From: Haloplanus sp. HW8-1
GTDB taxonomy: Archaea > Halobacteriota > Halobacteria > Halobacteriales > Haloferacaceae
Assembly (NCBI RefSeq): GCF_023703795.1
Contig: NZ_CP098518.1
Span: 806,001-870,000, forward strand
Direction: 5' to 3'
Length of the DNA: 64,000 nucleotides
The notes below the pieces were generated by a model, which had not been told where the DNA came from, did not search any database, and saw nothing but the letters and a program-made list of their open reading frames with translations. This document shows, piece by piece, positions 26,485-34,901 of the stretch (within the stretch, counting starts at the first letter, position 1; every line of letters starts with the position of its first letter). A program made the position numbers and the translations under genes.

Positions 26485-27180
26485 ATGTACGAGGCGGTTC
26501 AGGTGGCTCCCGACGGCGAGTCCGACGCCGGTCGCGTCGTCCAGACGGCGGCACGGATGGGGTACGACGGCGTCGTGATCCGGGCGCGGGATGGGACTCC
26601 CGACTACGACGCACTCCGTGACGCCACGGCTATCGACGTCGTCGACGGCGTCGAGGTGGTCGCGGCGGACCCCGAACGGGCGAGCGGGGCGGTCGGGGGC
26701 CGCCGCCCGGACCACACGCTACTCTGTGTCCGGGGCGGCACCGACCGACTCAACCGCTTCGCGGTCGAGAACGAACGCGTCGACGTCCTGACGCGGCCGA
26801 TGGCCGACGAGGGCGACGTGAACCACGTCCTCTGTAACCGGGCGGCCGAGAACGGCGTCCGGATCGAATTCGACCTCGGTCCGGTCCTCCGGTCGACGGG
26901 CGGCCCGCGGGTGCAGGCGCTTCGGGACCTGCGGAAACTCCGCGAACTCGTCGCGGATGCGGGGGCCCCCTTCGTCGTCAGTGCGAACCCGTCCTCCCGC
27001 CTCCAGTTGCGCGCGCCGCGGGAACTCGTCGCCCTCGGCGAGGTGGTCGGGTTCGACCCCGACACCGTCCGTACGGGCCTCCGGGAGTGGGGCGAACTCG
27101 CGGCGCGCAACCGCCACCGGCGGTCCGAGTCGTTCATAGAGCCGGGGGTCGAACGGGGACCGTATGAAGAAGACGCTTGA
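26485..27180 (+). CDS. rnp3: Ribonuclease P protein component 3 (Rpp30)
   Basis: 231 residues, a TIM-barrel-like Rpp30 protein. Typical stretches: GYDGVVIRAR, VLTRPMADEGDVNHVLCNRAAENGV-like central segment, and the late FVVSANPSSRLQLRAPREL. Together with Pop5, Rpp21 and Rpp29 it activates the RNase P RNA that trims tRNA 5' ends. It lies 39 bases after dapE and overlaps the methyltransferase by 17 bases. Confidence 0.93.
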   Translation: MYEAVQVAPDGESDAGRVVQTAARMGYDGVVIRARDGTPDYDALRDATAIDVVDGVEVVAADPERASGAVGGRRPDHTLLCVRGGTDRLNRFAVENERVDVLTRPMADEGDVNHVLCNRAAENGVRIEFDLGPVLRSTGGPRVQALRDLRKLRELVADAGAPFVVSANPSSRLQLRAPRELVALGEVVGFDPDTVRTGLREWGELAARNRHRRSESFIEPGVERGPYEEDA

Positions 27181-27766
27181 GGAACACGCCGAACGCTTCT
27201 CCGAACTGGCGCCGGAGTACGACGACGAGACATCGCCCGAGTACCGCGCCTGCGTGGACCTCGTCGTCTCGTACGCCGATCCCGGGTCCGAGGAGGTGGT
27301 GCTTGATCTGGGGACCGGCACCGGCGCGCTCGCGCTGCCCCTCGCCGACGACGCCGACCGGGTGGTCGGCCGCGACATCAGCGCGGGGATGCTCGACGAG
27401 GCCCGCCGGAAAGCCACCGAGCGCGACCGCTCGAACGTCGCGTTCGGCGAGGGTCGATTCCGCGATCCAAACTACGACGGCCCCGTCGACATCGTCGTCT
27501 CCAACTTCGCCATGCACCACCTGAACGACGCGGAGAAACGCGAGGCAATCGACGCCATCGCCGCGCTGGATCCCCGCCGTTTCGTCCTCGGCGACGTGAT
27601 GCTCTTCGAGGAGGTCCACCCCGAATCGGGCGTCTACGACCCCGAGGTGGACGACCCGGCGCAGGCTGGCATCCTCGCGGACGCGCTGACCGACGCAGGA
27701 TTTGTCCTGACGGCCGTGGATCGGGTGTCGGCGGCGGTCGGCGTGATCGCCGCCGAGCGCCGATGA
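27164..27766 (+). CDS. Class I SAM-dependent methyltransferase
   Basis: 200 residues. Motif I VLDLGTGTGALALPLA, the acidic post-I residue in VVGRDIS, motif IV DIVVSNFAMHHL and a Rossmann-type spacing overall. Substrate unknown. It is placed between two RNase P subunit genes, overlapping rnp3 by 17 bases and rnp2 by four, so it is translated with them; this suggests a role in RNA metabolism (tRNA or RNase P RNA methylation), which is inference. Confidence 0.85.
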   Translation: MKKTLEEHAERFSELAPEYDDETSPEYRACVDLVVSYADPGSEEVVLDLGTGTGALALPLADDADRVVGRDISAGMLDEARRKATERDRSNVAFGEGRFRDPNYDGPVDIVVSNFAMHHLNDAEKREAIDAIAALDPRRFVLGDVMLFEEVHPESGVYDPEVDDPAQAGILADALTDAGFVLTAVDRVSAAVGVIAAERR

Positions 27767-28107
27767 AGCACCTGCCCAAACACCTCAGCCCGCGGTGGCG
27801 GTATCTCGCGGTGGCTCTGGAGGCCCGTCCCGACGTGTCGCTCTCGCGGGGCGACTTCCAGCGGGCGGTGTGGTACGCCGCCGGCAACCTGCTCGGCGAC
27901 CCCGGGAGCGCGGACGCCGACCTGCGGGTGTTGCGCTTCTCGTTCGCGGACGGGGAGGGCCACGCGGTCGTCCGTGCCCGTCGCGGCGAGGTCGATCCGG
28001 CACGGGCGGCGCTCGCCTGCGTCAGCGAGGTTGGCGGCGACCCCGTCGGTGTCCACGTCCGCGGCGTCTCGGGGACGCTCCGGGCCTGTGCGGAGAAGTA
28101 TCTCTAG
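27763..28107 (+). CDS. rnp2: Ribonuclease P protein component 2 (Pop5)
   Basis: 114 residues, RRM-like fold. Opens KHLPKHLSPRWRYLAVALE, typical of archaeal Pop5, followed by a helical part and VLRFSFADGEGHAVVRARRGEV, ending GVSGTLRACAEKYL. Pop5 pairs with Rpp30 to form the core activating unit of archaeal RNase P, so their presence in one operon is functionally coherent. Confidence 0.93.
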   Translation: MKHLPKHLSPRWRYLAVALEARPDVSLSRGDFQRAVWYAAGNLLGDPGSADADLRVLRFSFADGEGHAVVRARRGEVDPARAALACVSEVGGDPVGVHVRGVSGTLRACAEKYL

Positions 28108-28180
28108 GTACGTCCGGCGGACGCCGGTCGCGGACCCCCTCGTGGCGACCGCGACCGTCCGACTACCCGAGTAAGAAAGG

Positions 28181-28187
28181 TATTTAG
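28181..28187 (+). promoter_or_regulatory. TATA-like box, likely psmA promoter
   Basis: TATTTAG about 150 bases before the psmA ATG. Transcription would start near 28211 and leave an untranslated leader of about 120 bases, long for a haloarchaeon. Readthrough from the RNase P operon is also possible. Confidence 0.5.
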
Positions 28188-28333
28188 GACGCCGGACCGG
28201 AGTGGCGACCCGAGAGACGCGTCGTGTTCGAGAACGGCCGTCGGCGGGGCGTCGTCCACGAAGTGGACGGGACCGGGCCGGCGTCGCTCGGGGACGACCG
28301 AACTCGATTTCGAGTCAGAGTCAACGTGATACA

Positions 28334-29113
28334 ATGCAGGGACAAGCCCAACAGCAGGCCTACGACCGCGGGATAACGATCTTCTCGCCCGATGGCCGCC
28401 TCTATCAGGTCGAATACGCCCGAGAGGCCGTCAAGCGAGGGACAGCGAGTATCGGCATCCGAACCGAGGACGGCGTGGTACTGGCGGCGGATAAACGCTC
28501 CCGGTCGCCACTGATGGAGCCGACGAGCGTCGAGAAGATCCACAAGGCGGACGACCACGCGGGCATCGCGTCGGCCGGCCACGTGGCCGACGCCCGCCAA
28601 CTCATCGACTTCGCCCGCCGGCAGGCCCAGATCAACCGCCTGCGATACAGTGAACCGATCGGTATCGAGGCGCTCACGAAGGAAGTTACCGACCACATCC
28701 AGCAGTACACGCAGGTCGGGGGTGCCCGCCCGTTCGGCGTCGCGCTTCTCATCGGTGGGATCGAGGACGGCGAACCCCGCCTCTACGAGACCGACCCCTC
28801 GGGAACGCCCTACGAGTGGAAGGCGGTCTCCATCGGCGCGAACCGCGGTGATCTCCAGGAGTACCTCGAGGAGAACTACGAGGACGGCCTCGACCTCGAC
28901 GGCGGTATCGCGCTCGCGCTTCGGGCGCTGGCGACCACCAACGACGACAGTCTCGAACCGGCCGGCGTCGACGTGGCGACAGTCAGCCTCGACACCGAGG
29001 CGTTCCACGAACTCGACAACGACGAGATCGAGACTCACCTCGCCGACCTCGACCTCCTCCCGGACGACGAGGACGAGGACGATGACGCGGATGTGGACGC
29101 CGACGAGGAGTAG
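28334..29113 (+). CDS. psmA: Proteasome subunit alpha
   Basis: 259 residues. It has the alpha-type N-terminal helix (YDRGITIFSPDGRLYQVEYA) that shapes the gate, then KRGTASIGIRTEDGVVLAADKR and the full Ntn fold without a catalytic Thr at the N-terminus. The C-terminal tail is a run of Asp and Glu, usual in haloarchaea. Seven subunits form each outer ring of the 20S proteasome. The ATG at 28334 matches the conserved haloarchaeal start MQGQAQQQAYD; a frame open to 28202 runs through the leader only. It is followed by a large inverted repeat. Confidence 0.97.
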   Translation: MQGQAQQQAYDRGITIFSPDGRLYQVEYAREAVKRGTASIGIRTEDGVVLAADKRSRSPLMEPTSVEKIHKADDHAGIASAGHVADARQLIDFARRQAQINRLRYSEPIGIEALTKEVTDHIQQYTQVGGARPFGVALLIGGIEDGEPRLYETDPSGTPYEWKAVSIGANRGDLQEYLEENYEDGLDLDGGIALALRALATTNDDSLEPAGVDVATVSLDTEAFHELDNDEIETHLADLDLLPDDEDEDDDADVDADEE

Positions 29114-29171
29114 TCGCCGCCGCGACCGACCGCTCTCTTTCCTTTCTCGTCTCGTGCAGGAACGCCCTCAT

Positions 29172-29249
29172 ACGGAGTATTGTAACTGTTTACCGGTGGT
29201 TCGCCGAGACGGTCCGGCGAACCACCGGTAATGGCTTACAATAAACCGT
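29172..29249. repeat. Large near-perfect inverted repeat between convergent genes
   Basis: Arms 29172-29206 and 29215-29249 around an 8-base centre. The inner 17 bp pair perfectly (TTACCGGTGGTTCGCCG against its complement at 29215-29231). The outer parts match again at TATTGTAA/TTACAATA and at ACGG/CCGT with a few mismatches, so each arm is 35 bases. It sits between the psmA stop (29113) and the stop of the minus-strand regulator (29251), where it could fold in either transcript. It is not an oligo-T terminator. Confidence 0.8.
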
Positions 29250-29250
29250 A

Positions 29251-29607
29251 TCAGTACTCCTCGTACGCCAGATTCATCAGCCACTGCGAGAAGGCGTCGC
29301 TCCGTGGATCGACCTCCTCCTCGCCGATGAACGGCGAGAGCATGTCCCCGGCCATCAGCAGCGAGAAGTCGAGGTCACGTGCCGTCGGCATCAGGAAATA
29401 CGTGTTGTGTCCTTGGTAGACGGTCTCTTCGCGCCGGATGAGCGTCTGTTCGACCAGGGATTCGGCGATGCGACTGCCCTTCCGCGAGGAGATGTCGAGT
29501 TCCTTCCACAGTTCGCTCTGGTGGATCCCGCGTGTTTCGCGGATGAGTTCGAGTGCGGCGCGCTCGTCGGTCGAGAGGTCGGCGTCCGGGCCCTCGGCAG
29601 CGCTCAT
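29251..29607 (-). CDS. Winged-helix DNA-binding protein (MarR/Lrp-like)
   Basis: 118 residues. A winged helix at about residues 14-75: LSTDERAALELIRETRGIHQ, SELWKELDISSRKGSRIAESL (recognition helix) and a wing TLIRREETVYQGHNTYFL. The C-terminal ~45 residues are acidic and unknown. The ATG at 29607 is chosen because a Shine-Dalgarno GGAGGT lies six bases upstream and a TATA-like ATTTAAAC at 29665-29672 gives a short leader; an ATG at 29649 is possible but less supported. It converges on psmA. Targets unknown. Confidence 0.8.
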   Translation of the reverse strand: MSAAEGPDADLSTDERAALELIRETRGIHQSELWKELDISSRKGSRIAESLVEQTLIRREETVYQGHNTYFLMPTARDLDFSLLMAGDMLSPFIGEEEVDPRSDAFSQWLMNLAYEEY

Positions 29608-29613
29608 CGACAC

Positions 29614-29619
29614 ACCTCC
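29614..29619 (-). promoter_or_regulatory. Shine-Dalgarno site deciding the regulator's start
   Basis: Minus-strand GGAGGT six bases before the ATG at 29607. Shine-Dalgarno sites are uncommon in this genome's leaderless messages, so its presence points to this ATG over the upstream one. Confidence 0.55.
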
Positions 29620-29664
29620 GGGTCGACGGTTCGATGCATACACCCACAAACCGTTGCGGCGGGT

Positions 29665-30444
29665 TTAAATTTGACTTTCGCCCGGACCGACCGGACGGTA
29701 CGGTGTCTCGCAGGGTGCCCCCCCGGCGAACCGATACGTCCACCCGTCGTCGTCGAGGTGGAGCAGCGATGACGATCGGGTGCCGTACCCGTCTTCGTGG
29801 ATACAGACGCCGAAGTCGTGGTCGCCGAGGACCCCCGCCGCCCGATCCAGCCACCGGTCGGCCGTCTCGCCCGGTTCCGGAGTCAGCGCCGTCCGCACTT
29901 CGCGGGCGTTAGCGGCCTGTTCGGCCGCCCGCTCGGCGCGGTCGGGGTTCCCGTCGGGCGTGTGGAAGGCGTCGATCATCGCCCCGCCACCCCCCAGTGC
30001 CGCGCCGCTGTTGACGACGACGTGGACGCCGGGGTCGAGGTGGTGGGTCCGGAGTCGTCCGTCCCACTCGAACAGGTAGGCGGCCGTCCGGTCCGCGACG
30101 ACGAGGTTGAACCCGTCGTAGCCGTGCGTATCGACGGAGTGCTCGACGAGACGTGCGGCCGACCGGGCGTCGGATTCTCGGAGCGCGTCGGTGACCAGCA
30201 GTCCGCGCGACCGTTCGGCAACCGGGTCCGCCAGCCATCGGTTCGTGATGCCGACGAACAGGCCGGCGTCGTTGTGACCGATCCACGTCCCGCCGGCTTC
30301 GGCGTCGCGCGGCGCGATGACCGTCGGATCGGCTCCGGTTCGTGTCGGCGGCTCCGACGCCCGGTCACGGCGCTCGTCACGGTTGGCAGCGACGAGAACC
30401 GGCGCGTCGGGAAACACCTGCCAGGCGAAGGTGAGCGTACACAC
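29665..30444 (-). CDS. NRDE family protein (TANGO2-like)
   Basis: 259 residues. Starts MCTLTFAWQ with the N-terminal Met-Cys and carries the naming motif AANRDERRDR near residue 19, then GGTWIGHNDAGLFVGITNRW. The family looks like an Ntn-hydrolase relative with Cys2 as candidate nucleophile; the eukaryotic member TANGO2 is linked to heme or lipid handling. Molecular role here unknown. It lies 33 bases downstream of folC-folP on the same strand. Confidence 0.9.
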   Translation of the reverse strand: MCTLTFAWQVFPDAPVLVAANRDERRDRASEPPTRTGADPTVIAPRDAEAGGTWIGHNDAGLFVGITNRWLADPVAERSRGLLVTDALRESDARSAARLVEHSVDTHGYDGFNLVVADRTAAYLFEWDGRLRTHHLDPGVHVVVNSGAALGGGGAMIDAFHTPDGNPDRAERAAEQAANAREVRTALTPEPGETADRWLDRAAGVLGDHDFGVCIHEDGYGTRSSSLLHLDDDGWTYRFAGGAPCETPYRPVGPGESQI

Positions 30445-30477
30445 GGACGGGCGTAGACGTCCCGGCGACTTAAGGGG

Positions 30478-32916
30478 TCATTCCCGCCACCCGTCGGGTG
30501 TCGCTGCGGCGTCGTCGGTCGCGACCGCGGTGCGGACGGCGGCCACGTTCTCCGCCACGTCGTGGACCCGAACGATGTCGACACCGCGGTCGACGGCCAG
30601 CGCCGTCGTCGCGACGGTCGCCGGAAGCCGCTCGCCGGCCTCCTGGCCGACGTGGGCGAACATTGACTTGTGTGAGTGTCCCAGGAGGACCGGACAGCCG
30701 AGCGCCCGGAACTCTTCGAGGCGGTCGAGGAGTTCGAAGTTCTCGACGGCCGATTTCCCGAAGCCCAGGCCGGGATCGACGATCACTTTCTCGCGATCGA
30801 GACCGGCGCGTTCGGCCAGCGCCACGCGCTCCGCGAGTTCGTCGATCACGTCCGACACCACGTCGTCGTACGGGACGTCCCTGTCGGGGACGACCGGCGC
30901 GTCGATGCTGTGCATCACGACGACCGGCACGTCGTATTCGGCGGCCACGAAGCGCATCTCGGGGTCGGCCAGCCCCGTCACGTCGTTGAGAACGTCCGCG
31001 CCGGCGTCCAGGGCCGCCCGGGCCACCGCGGCCTTTCGGGTGTCGATCGACACCATGGCGTCGAGGTCGTGGAGCGCCTCGATCACCGGACGCACGCGCT
31101 CGATCTCCTCCGTGACGGGGACCGGATCGGCGCCCGGGCGCGTACTCTCGCCGCCGACGTCGATCACGTCCGCGCCCGCTGCGACCATCGCCTCGGCGCG
31201 CTCGACGGCCGCGCTCGGGTCGAAGTACTCGCCGCCGTCGTGGAAACTGTCGGGGGTCACGTTGAGGATACCCATGACCGACGGCCGTTCCTCCCAGGGA
31301 TACCCGTGAGTGGGGACGCTGTCGCCGAGTCGGTCGGCGAGTCGGTCGGCGACCCCAGACAGTTCCCCGTCGAGGTCGGCGGCGAGCGCGCGGAGTTCGG
31401 CGTCCGTCCCGGCGATCACCGCCTCCCGGAGTTCGCGCCCCGTGCGGTACTCGGACGTGACGGCGGTCGCGCCGGCCCGGCCGGCGACCCGTTCGACCGT
31501 CCGTGCCTCCCGGCGATCGAGGCGGATCGTCACGACGCGATGGACGCCCTCGCCGATCACGTCGGCCCCCACGTCGGCGCCGGAGCGGTCGAACACGGCG
31601 GCCGCGTCGTCCACGGTGTCGATCCGACGCGAGACTGCGAGCCGCGACCAGGTGCGGCGAGCCTCGGCGACGGCGAACAGCGAGCCGACGACGAGAACGC
31701 AGTCGTCGGGAGCGGCGGCGGCCCGGGCGCGGTCGAGACCGGCCGCGACCGTCGGTACCGCCGCCACGTCGGTCACGCCGGCCGACTCGAAGGCCGCGGC
31801 GAGCACCGCCGGATCGGCCGCGCGCTCGTGTTCCGGGGCACAGGCCTGCACCGACGCGACAGCCGGGAGTTCCGCGACCATCTTTCGGTGATCCTTGTCG
31901 TGCATCGCGCCGAAGACGAGGTGGAGGGCCGCGTAGTCGTACTCGTCGAGGGTCTCCGCCACCGCGCGACACGCCCCGGGGTTGTGTGCGCCGTCGAGGA
32001 CGACCAGCGGATCGCGGTCCACGACCTCGAACCGGCCGGGCCAGTGAGCACCCCGGAGGCCGTTCGCGATGGCGGCGGCGTCGACACGGTCGCCGCCGGC
32101 CTGCCTCGCGAGGACGGCAGCGACGCCGGCATTACGCGCCTGATACGCGCCTGGCATCGGCACGCGAGTGTCGACGTCCCAGTCCGCGCCCGAGATCGCG
32201 ACGCCGGCCTCGGTGTGATTGACGAGGCCGTCGTAGGCGACCGTCACGTCGGGTGTCTCCTCGGCGAACCCGACGGTCAGTGCGTCGGGGGCGTGCCGCC
32301 GGACGGCCGTCCGTGCCTCGCCGGTCGCCCCCGTCACCAGCGGCGCGTCCGCGGGGGCGACGGTGACTTTCTCGGCCGCAATATCGTCGAGGGTGTCGCC
32401 CAGGATGTCGGTGTGTTCCAGGCTCACCGCCGTCACCGCGGCGGCAACCGGGTCGACGACGCTCGTCGCGTCGAGCCGGCCACCCATCCCCACCTCCAGC
32501 ACCGCCACGTCGACCGCCGAACGGCCGAAATACCAGAGGCTCATCGCCGTGAGCGCCTCGAAGGACGTGATCGGGTCGCCCTCGACCGCCCGATCGACGA
32601 GGAACGGGCGCACCCGCTCGACGAAGTCGACGACCGCGGACTCGGGGATCCGTCGGCCGTCGACGCGGATCCGTTCGCGTACGTCGTCGAAATGCGGCGA
32701 CGTGTACAGCCCAACCCGGTAGCCCGCTTCCCGGAGGATCGACTCCGTCATGCGGGCCGTACTCCCCTTGCCGTTCGAGCCCGCGACCTGCACGAACTCG
32801 ACGGTCTCGTGTGGGTCGTCGAGGTGGGCCAGCAGGGCACGGATCGACTCCGTCCCCGGGTCGAGCGCGAACCGGCGGAGGTCGGAGAGAAAGTCCGCCG
32901 CGGCGTGATAATCCAT
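30478..32916 (-). CDS. folCP: Bifunctional folylpolyglutamate synthase / dihydropteroate synthase
   Basis: 812 residues, two enzymes fused. Residues 1-~425 are FolC (Mur-ligase type): ATP loop VAGSNGKGSTARM near 44, the later GGRLDATSVVDP and DGAHNPGACRA. Residues ~545-805 are dihydropteroate synthase: GILNVTPDSFHDGG, DVGGESTRPGA, SIDTRKAAV and GHSHKSMF. About 120 residues between them are of unclear role. The protein would make dihydropteroate and then add glutamate to folates. The fusion is known from haloarchaea such as Haloferax. Start at 32916 matches FolC length; a double hairpin lies just upstream. Confidence 0.93.
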   Translation of the reverse strand: MDYHAAADFLSDLRRFALDPGTESIRALLAHLDDPHETVEFVQVAGSNGKGSTARMTESILREAGYRVGLYTSPHFDDVRERIRVDGRRIPESAVVDFVERVRPFLVDRAVEGDPITSFEALTAMSLWYFGRSAVDVAVLEVGMGGRLDATSVVDPVAAAVTAVSLEHTDILGDTLDDIAAEKVTVAPADAPLVTGATGEARTAVRRHAPDALTVGFAEETPDVTVAYDGLVNHTEAGVAISGADWDVDTRVPMPGAYQARNAGVAAVLARQAGGDRVDAAAIANGLRGAHWPGRFEVVDRDPLVVLDGAHNPGACRAVAETLDEYDYAALHLVFGAMHDKDHRKMVAELPAVASVQACAPEHERAADPAVLAAAFESAGVTDVAAVPTVAAGLDRARAAAAPDDCVLVVGSLFAVAEARRTWSRLAVSRRIDTVDDAAAVFDRSGADVGADVIGEGVHRVVTIRLDRREARTVERVAGRAGATAVTSEYRTGRELREAVIAGTDAELRALAADLDGELSGVADRLADRLGDSVPTHGYPWEERPSVMGILNVTPDSFHDGGEYFDPSAAVERAEAMVAAGADVIDVGGESTRPGADPVPVTEEIERVRPVIEALHDLDAMVSIDTRKAAVARAALDAGADVLNDVTGLADPEMRFVAAEYDVPVVVMHSIDAPVVPDRDVPYDDVVSDVIDELAERVALAERAGLDREKVIVDPGLGFGKSAVENFELLDRLEEFRALGCPVLLGHSHKSMFAHVGQEAGERLPATVATTALAVDRGVDIVRVHDVAENVAAVRTAVATDDAAATPDGWRE

Positions 32917-32948
32917 ATCTCACGATTCGGTGGGGCGAGGGTTTTAGT

Positions 32949-32985
32949 CCCACGGTCGTGGGTGACAGCCCCCCGAACAGGGGGG
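32949..32985 (+). repeat. Double hairpin element, copy 1
   Basis: Two adjoining inverted repeats: CCCACG GT CGTGGG (32949-32962), six bases, then CCCCCC GAACA GGGGGG (32969-32985). The order, a CCCACG hairpin followed by a C-run/G-run hairpin with GAAC in the loop, also occurs on the minus strand at 52416-52341. It lies between the agl23 stop and the folCP start. It may be a dispersed repeat or the remains of an insertion-sequence end. Confidence 0.6.
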
Positions 32986-33000
32986 TCGATCGACGGACGA

Positions 33001-34800
33001 CTACTCGACGTAGCCCCGATCGCGGGCTCGGTCGAGCGCGTCGTCCTCGACGAACACGACGATCTCGTCGTTCCAGAGCCGGAAGTCGTGGCGGTGGCTC
33101 GTGTATCCCGTGAGCTGTCGGCCCACGCGGTCGGCGTCCCAGCTAGCGGCGACGACGACCGGCGGCGGGTCCGGGCCGAGCGTTTCCGCGTCGGGCGAGG
33201 TGCTGTTGACGGTCGCGCCGTAGCGTTCGAGATACCAGGGCAGGGGCAGGCGGGTGTGCCAGGCCGGGCCGCCGGGGCGTGGCTGTCGGAGCGAGCTCTC
33301 GTTTTGCACGTAGAACCGGACGTTGCTCGGGTTGCCCGGCGGGTGCGTGCCGACGAACAGCACGTCGGTGCCGTCGGTGACGCGAGCGACGCCGTGGACG
33401 AGCGCCAGCGTCTCCTTGAGTTCGTTTTCGGGCTGTGCCCACTGGATGATCTCGCCGGCCTCGTCGTCGTCGGCGCTGTTCGCGTACGTCGCGTTCGCGC
33501 CGACGGCGCCGACAGCGGCCCCACAGAGCAGCAGTGCCGCGAGGACGGTCGGCGCCGTCCAGGCGGCGAGGCGGTCGGAACCGGCGCCGGCGTCGTCGCG
33601 GGTCCGGGCGACCGCCCGCCGGGCCCGCCGGCCGAGGGTCGCAACGCCGACCGCCGCGGGCACCGCGAGCGGGATCACCGCGTGGACGGCCGCCCACGGC
33701 GCCCGGATGTCCGTCGCGATGGGGTAGCCGACGACGCTGACCACGCCCCAGTAGGTCGCGGCGGCGACGAGGGTCCGCGAGCCGGTGCCCCCGGTGTCGG
33801 CCACGTCGTACCCGTCGGCGACGAACCCGATCGCCGCGAACAGCAGGACGAAGGGGGCGCCGTACAGCAGCGTTTCGAGGTAGTCGTACAGGAAGGGGAG
33901 GTAGTCGTGACTCTGGTGTGTGCCGCCGACCCAGAGGTCGTAGAAGGCCTCCCACGAGCCGACGGTCGCCGCCTCGACGACACCCGGGAGACGTCCCGGG
34001 GTGGCGAGGGCGTGCCAGAGCTCGGGGCGGGGGGCATAAAAGAAGACGACGACGGCGATGAACGCGAGGAGAGCACCGGCCGTGTGCGCAAGCGCGAGCC
34101 CGACCCCCCGGCGGACGGACCCACCCCACGCCGCGAGCCGGTAGGCGAGGGCCGTTCGCCACTCCGTGCGGACGAGATGTGGAATGGACCCTCCCGAGCG
34201 GGCCGTCCGGAACAGCCGGTGATCGACCAGCAGGGCGCCGGCGCCGAGAAAGCACAGCAGGTAGACGACGGCGTTTTCCTTGGTGGTGAACGCGAGGCCC
34301 AGGCTGGCTGCGGCGGGGTAGAGCAGGCGGGCGTCGCCCCGGTCGAGCGCCCGGACGAACAGGGCGAGAGCGACGAAGGCAAAGGCGCCCACGAGGACGT
34401 CGTTTCGCATGAACCGCGAGTAGTAGACCAGCAGCGGGTTGATCGCGAAGACGACGGCGAGGGCGGCCACCTCGGTCTCCCGCAGGTGGTCACGGAGGAG
34501 CCACGCCGACAGCGGGAGGAGTCCCCCGACGAGCGCGACGATCAGGCGGGCGCTGAAGTCCGTCGCGCCGAGGACGGGGACGGAGAACACCCAATCGTTG
34601 ACGACGAAGAGAAAGGGGCCGTGGACGATGGGGCGGTAGGCGAACTCCCCGGTCTCGTGATAGCGGAGGATCCAGTAGCCGACGCGACCCTCGTCCCAGT
34701 GGAAGATCCGGGTACCGAGGGTGACGAGCCTGACGGCGAGGGCGAAGGCGGTGATCGCGAGCACCGCCCGGAGGGTACGACGGCGGCCGTCGGAACGCAT
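33001..34800 (-). CDS. Agl23-like membrane protein (TIGR03663, glycosyltransferase-39-like)
   Basis: 599 residues with ten or more hydrophobic helices. The first loop carries IFHWDEGRVGYWILRY, the Asp-Glu pattern of PMT/ArnT-like lipid-linked sugar transferases, followed by YYSRFMRNDV and FTTKENAVVYLL. This matches the haloarchaeal family described as flippase-activity-associated Agl23 in N-glycosylation. Start at 34800: an upstream extension would be basic and Pro-rich, unlike the family, and runs to 34929 over the ribH promoter. It diverges from ribH. No other agl gene is adjacent. Confidence 0.87.
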   Translation of the reverse strand: MRSDGRRRTLRAVLAITAFALAVRLVTLGTRIFHWDEGRVGYWILRYHETGEFAYRPIVHGPFLFVVNDWVFSVPVLGATDFSARLIVALVGGLLPLSAWLLRDHLRETEVAALAVVFAINPLLVYYSRFMRNDVLVGAFAFVALALFVRALDRGDARLLYPAAASLGLAFTTKENAVVYLLCFLGAGALLVDHRLFRTARSGGSIPHLVRTEWRTALAYRLAAWGGSVRRGVGLALAHTAGALLAFIAVVVFFYAPRPELWHALATPGRLPGVVEAATVGSWEAFYDLWVGGTHQSHDYLPFLYDYLETLLYGAPFVLLFAAIGFVADGYDVADTGGTGSRTLVAAATYWGVVSVVGYPIATDIRAPWAAVHAVIPLAVPAAVGVATLGRRARRAVARTRDDAGAGSDRLAAWTAPTVLAALLLCGAAVGAVGANATYANSADDDEAGEIIQWAQPENELKETLALVHGVARVTDGTDVLFVGTHPPGNPSNVRFYVQNESSLRQPRPGGPAWHTRLPLPWYLERYGATVNSTSPDAETLGPDPPPVVVAASWDADRVGRQLTGYTSHRHDFRLWNDEIVVFVEDDALDRARDRGYVE

Positions 34801-34901
34801 CGCTAACCCCTGTCGTCTCGGCGGTAACAACCCTTTTGGTTTCGCAGGGGGCCGGCCCGCGGAGGGCAAGGACTTTGCTACCCCGCACCGACGCCGCTCA
34901 C

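Noticed and set aside
28202-28333. Extended psmA start giving 44 extra residues
   Set aside because: The conserved haloarchaeal N-terminus begins at 28334; the upstream part is Arg-rich and lies in the leader.
30676-34806. 1,376-codon plus-strand open frame across folCP and agl23
   Set aside because: Antisense to two well recognised genes; low-complexity Arg/Asp/Gly-rich translation.
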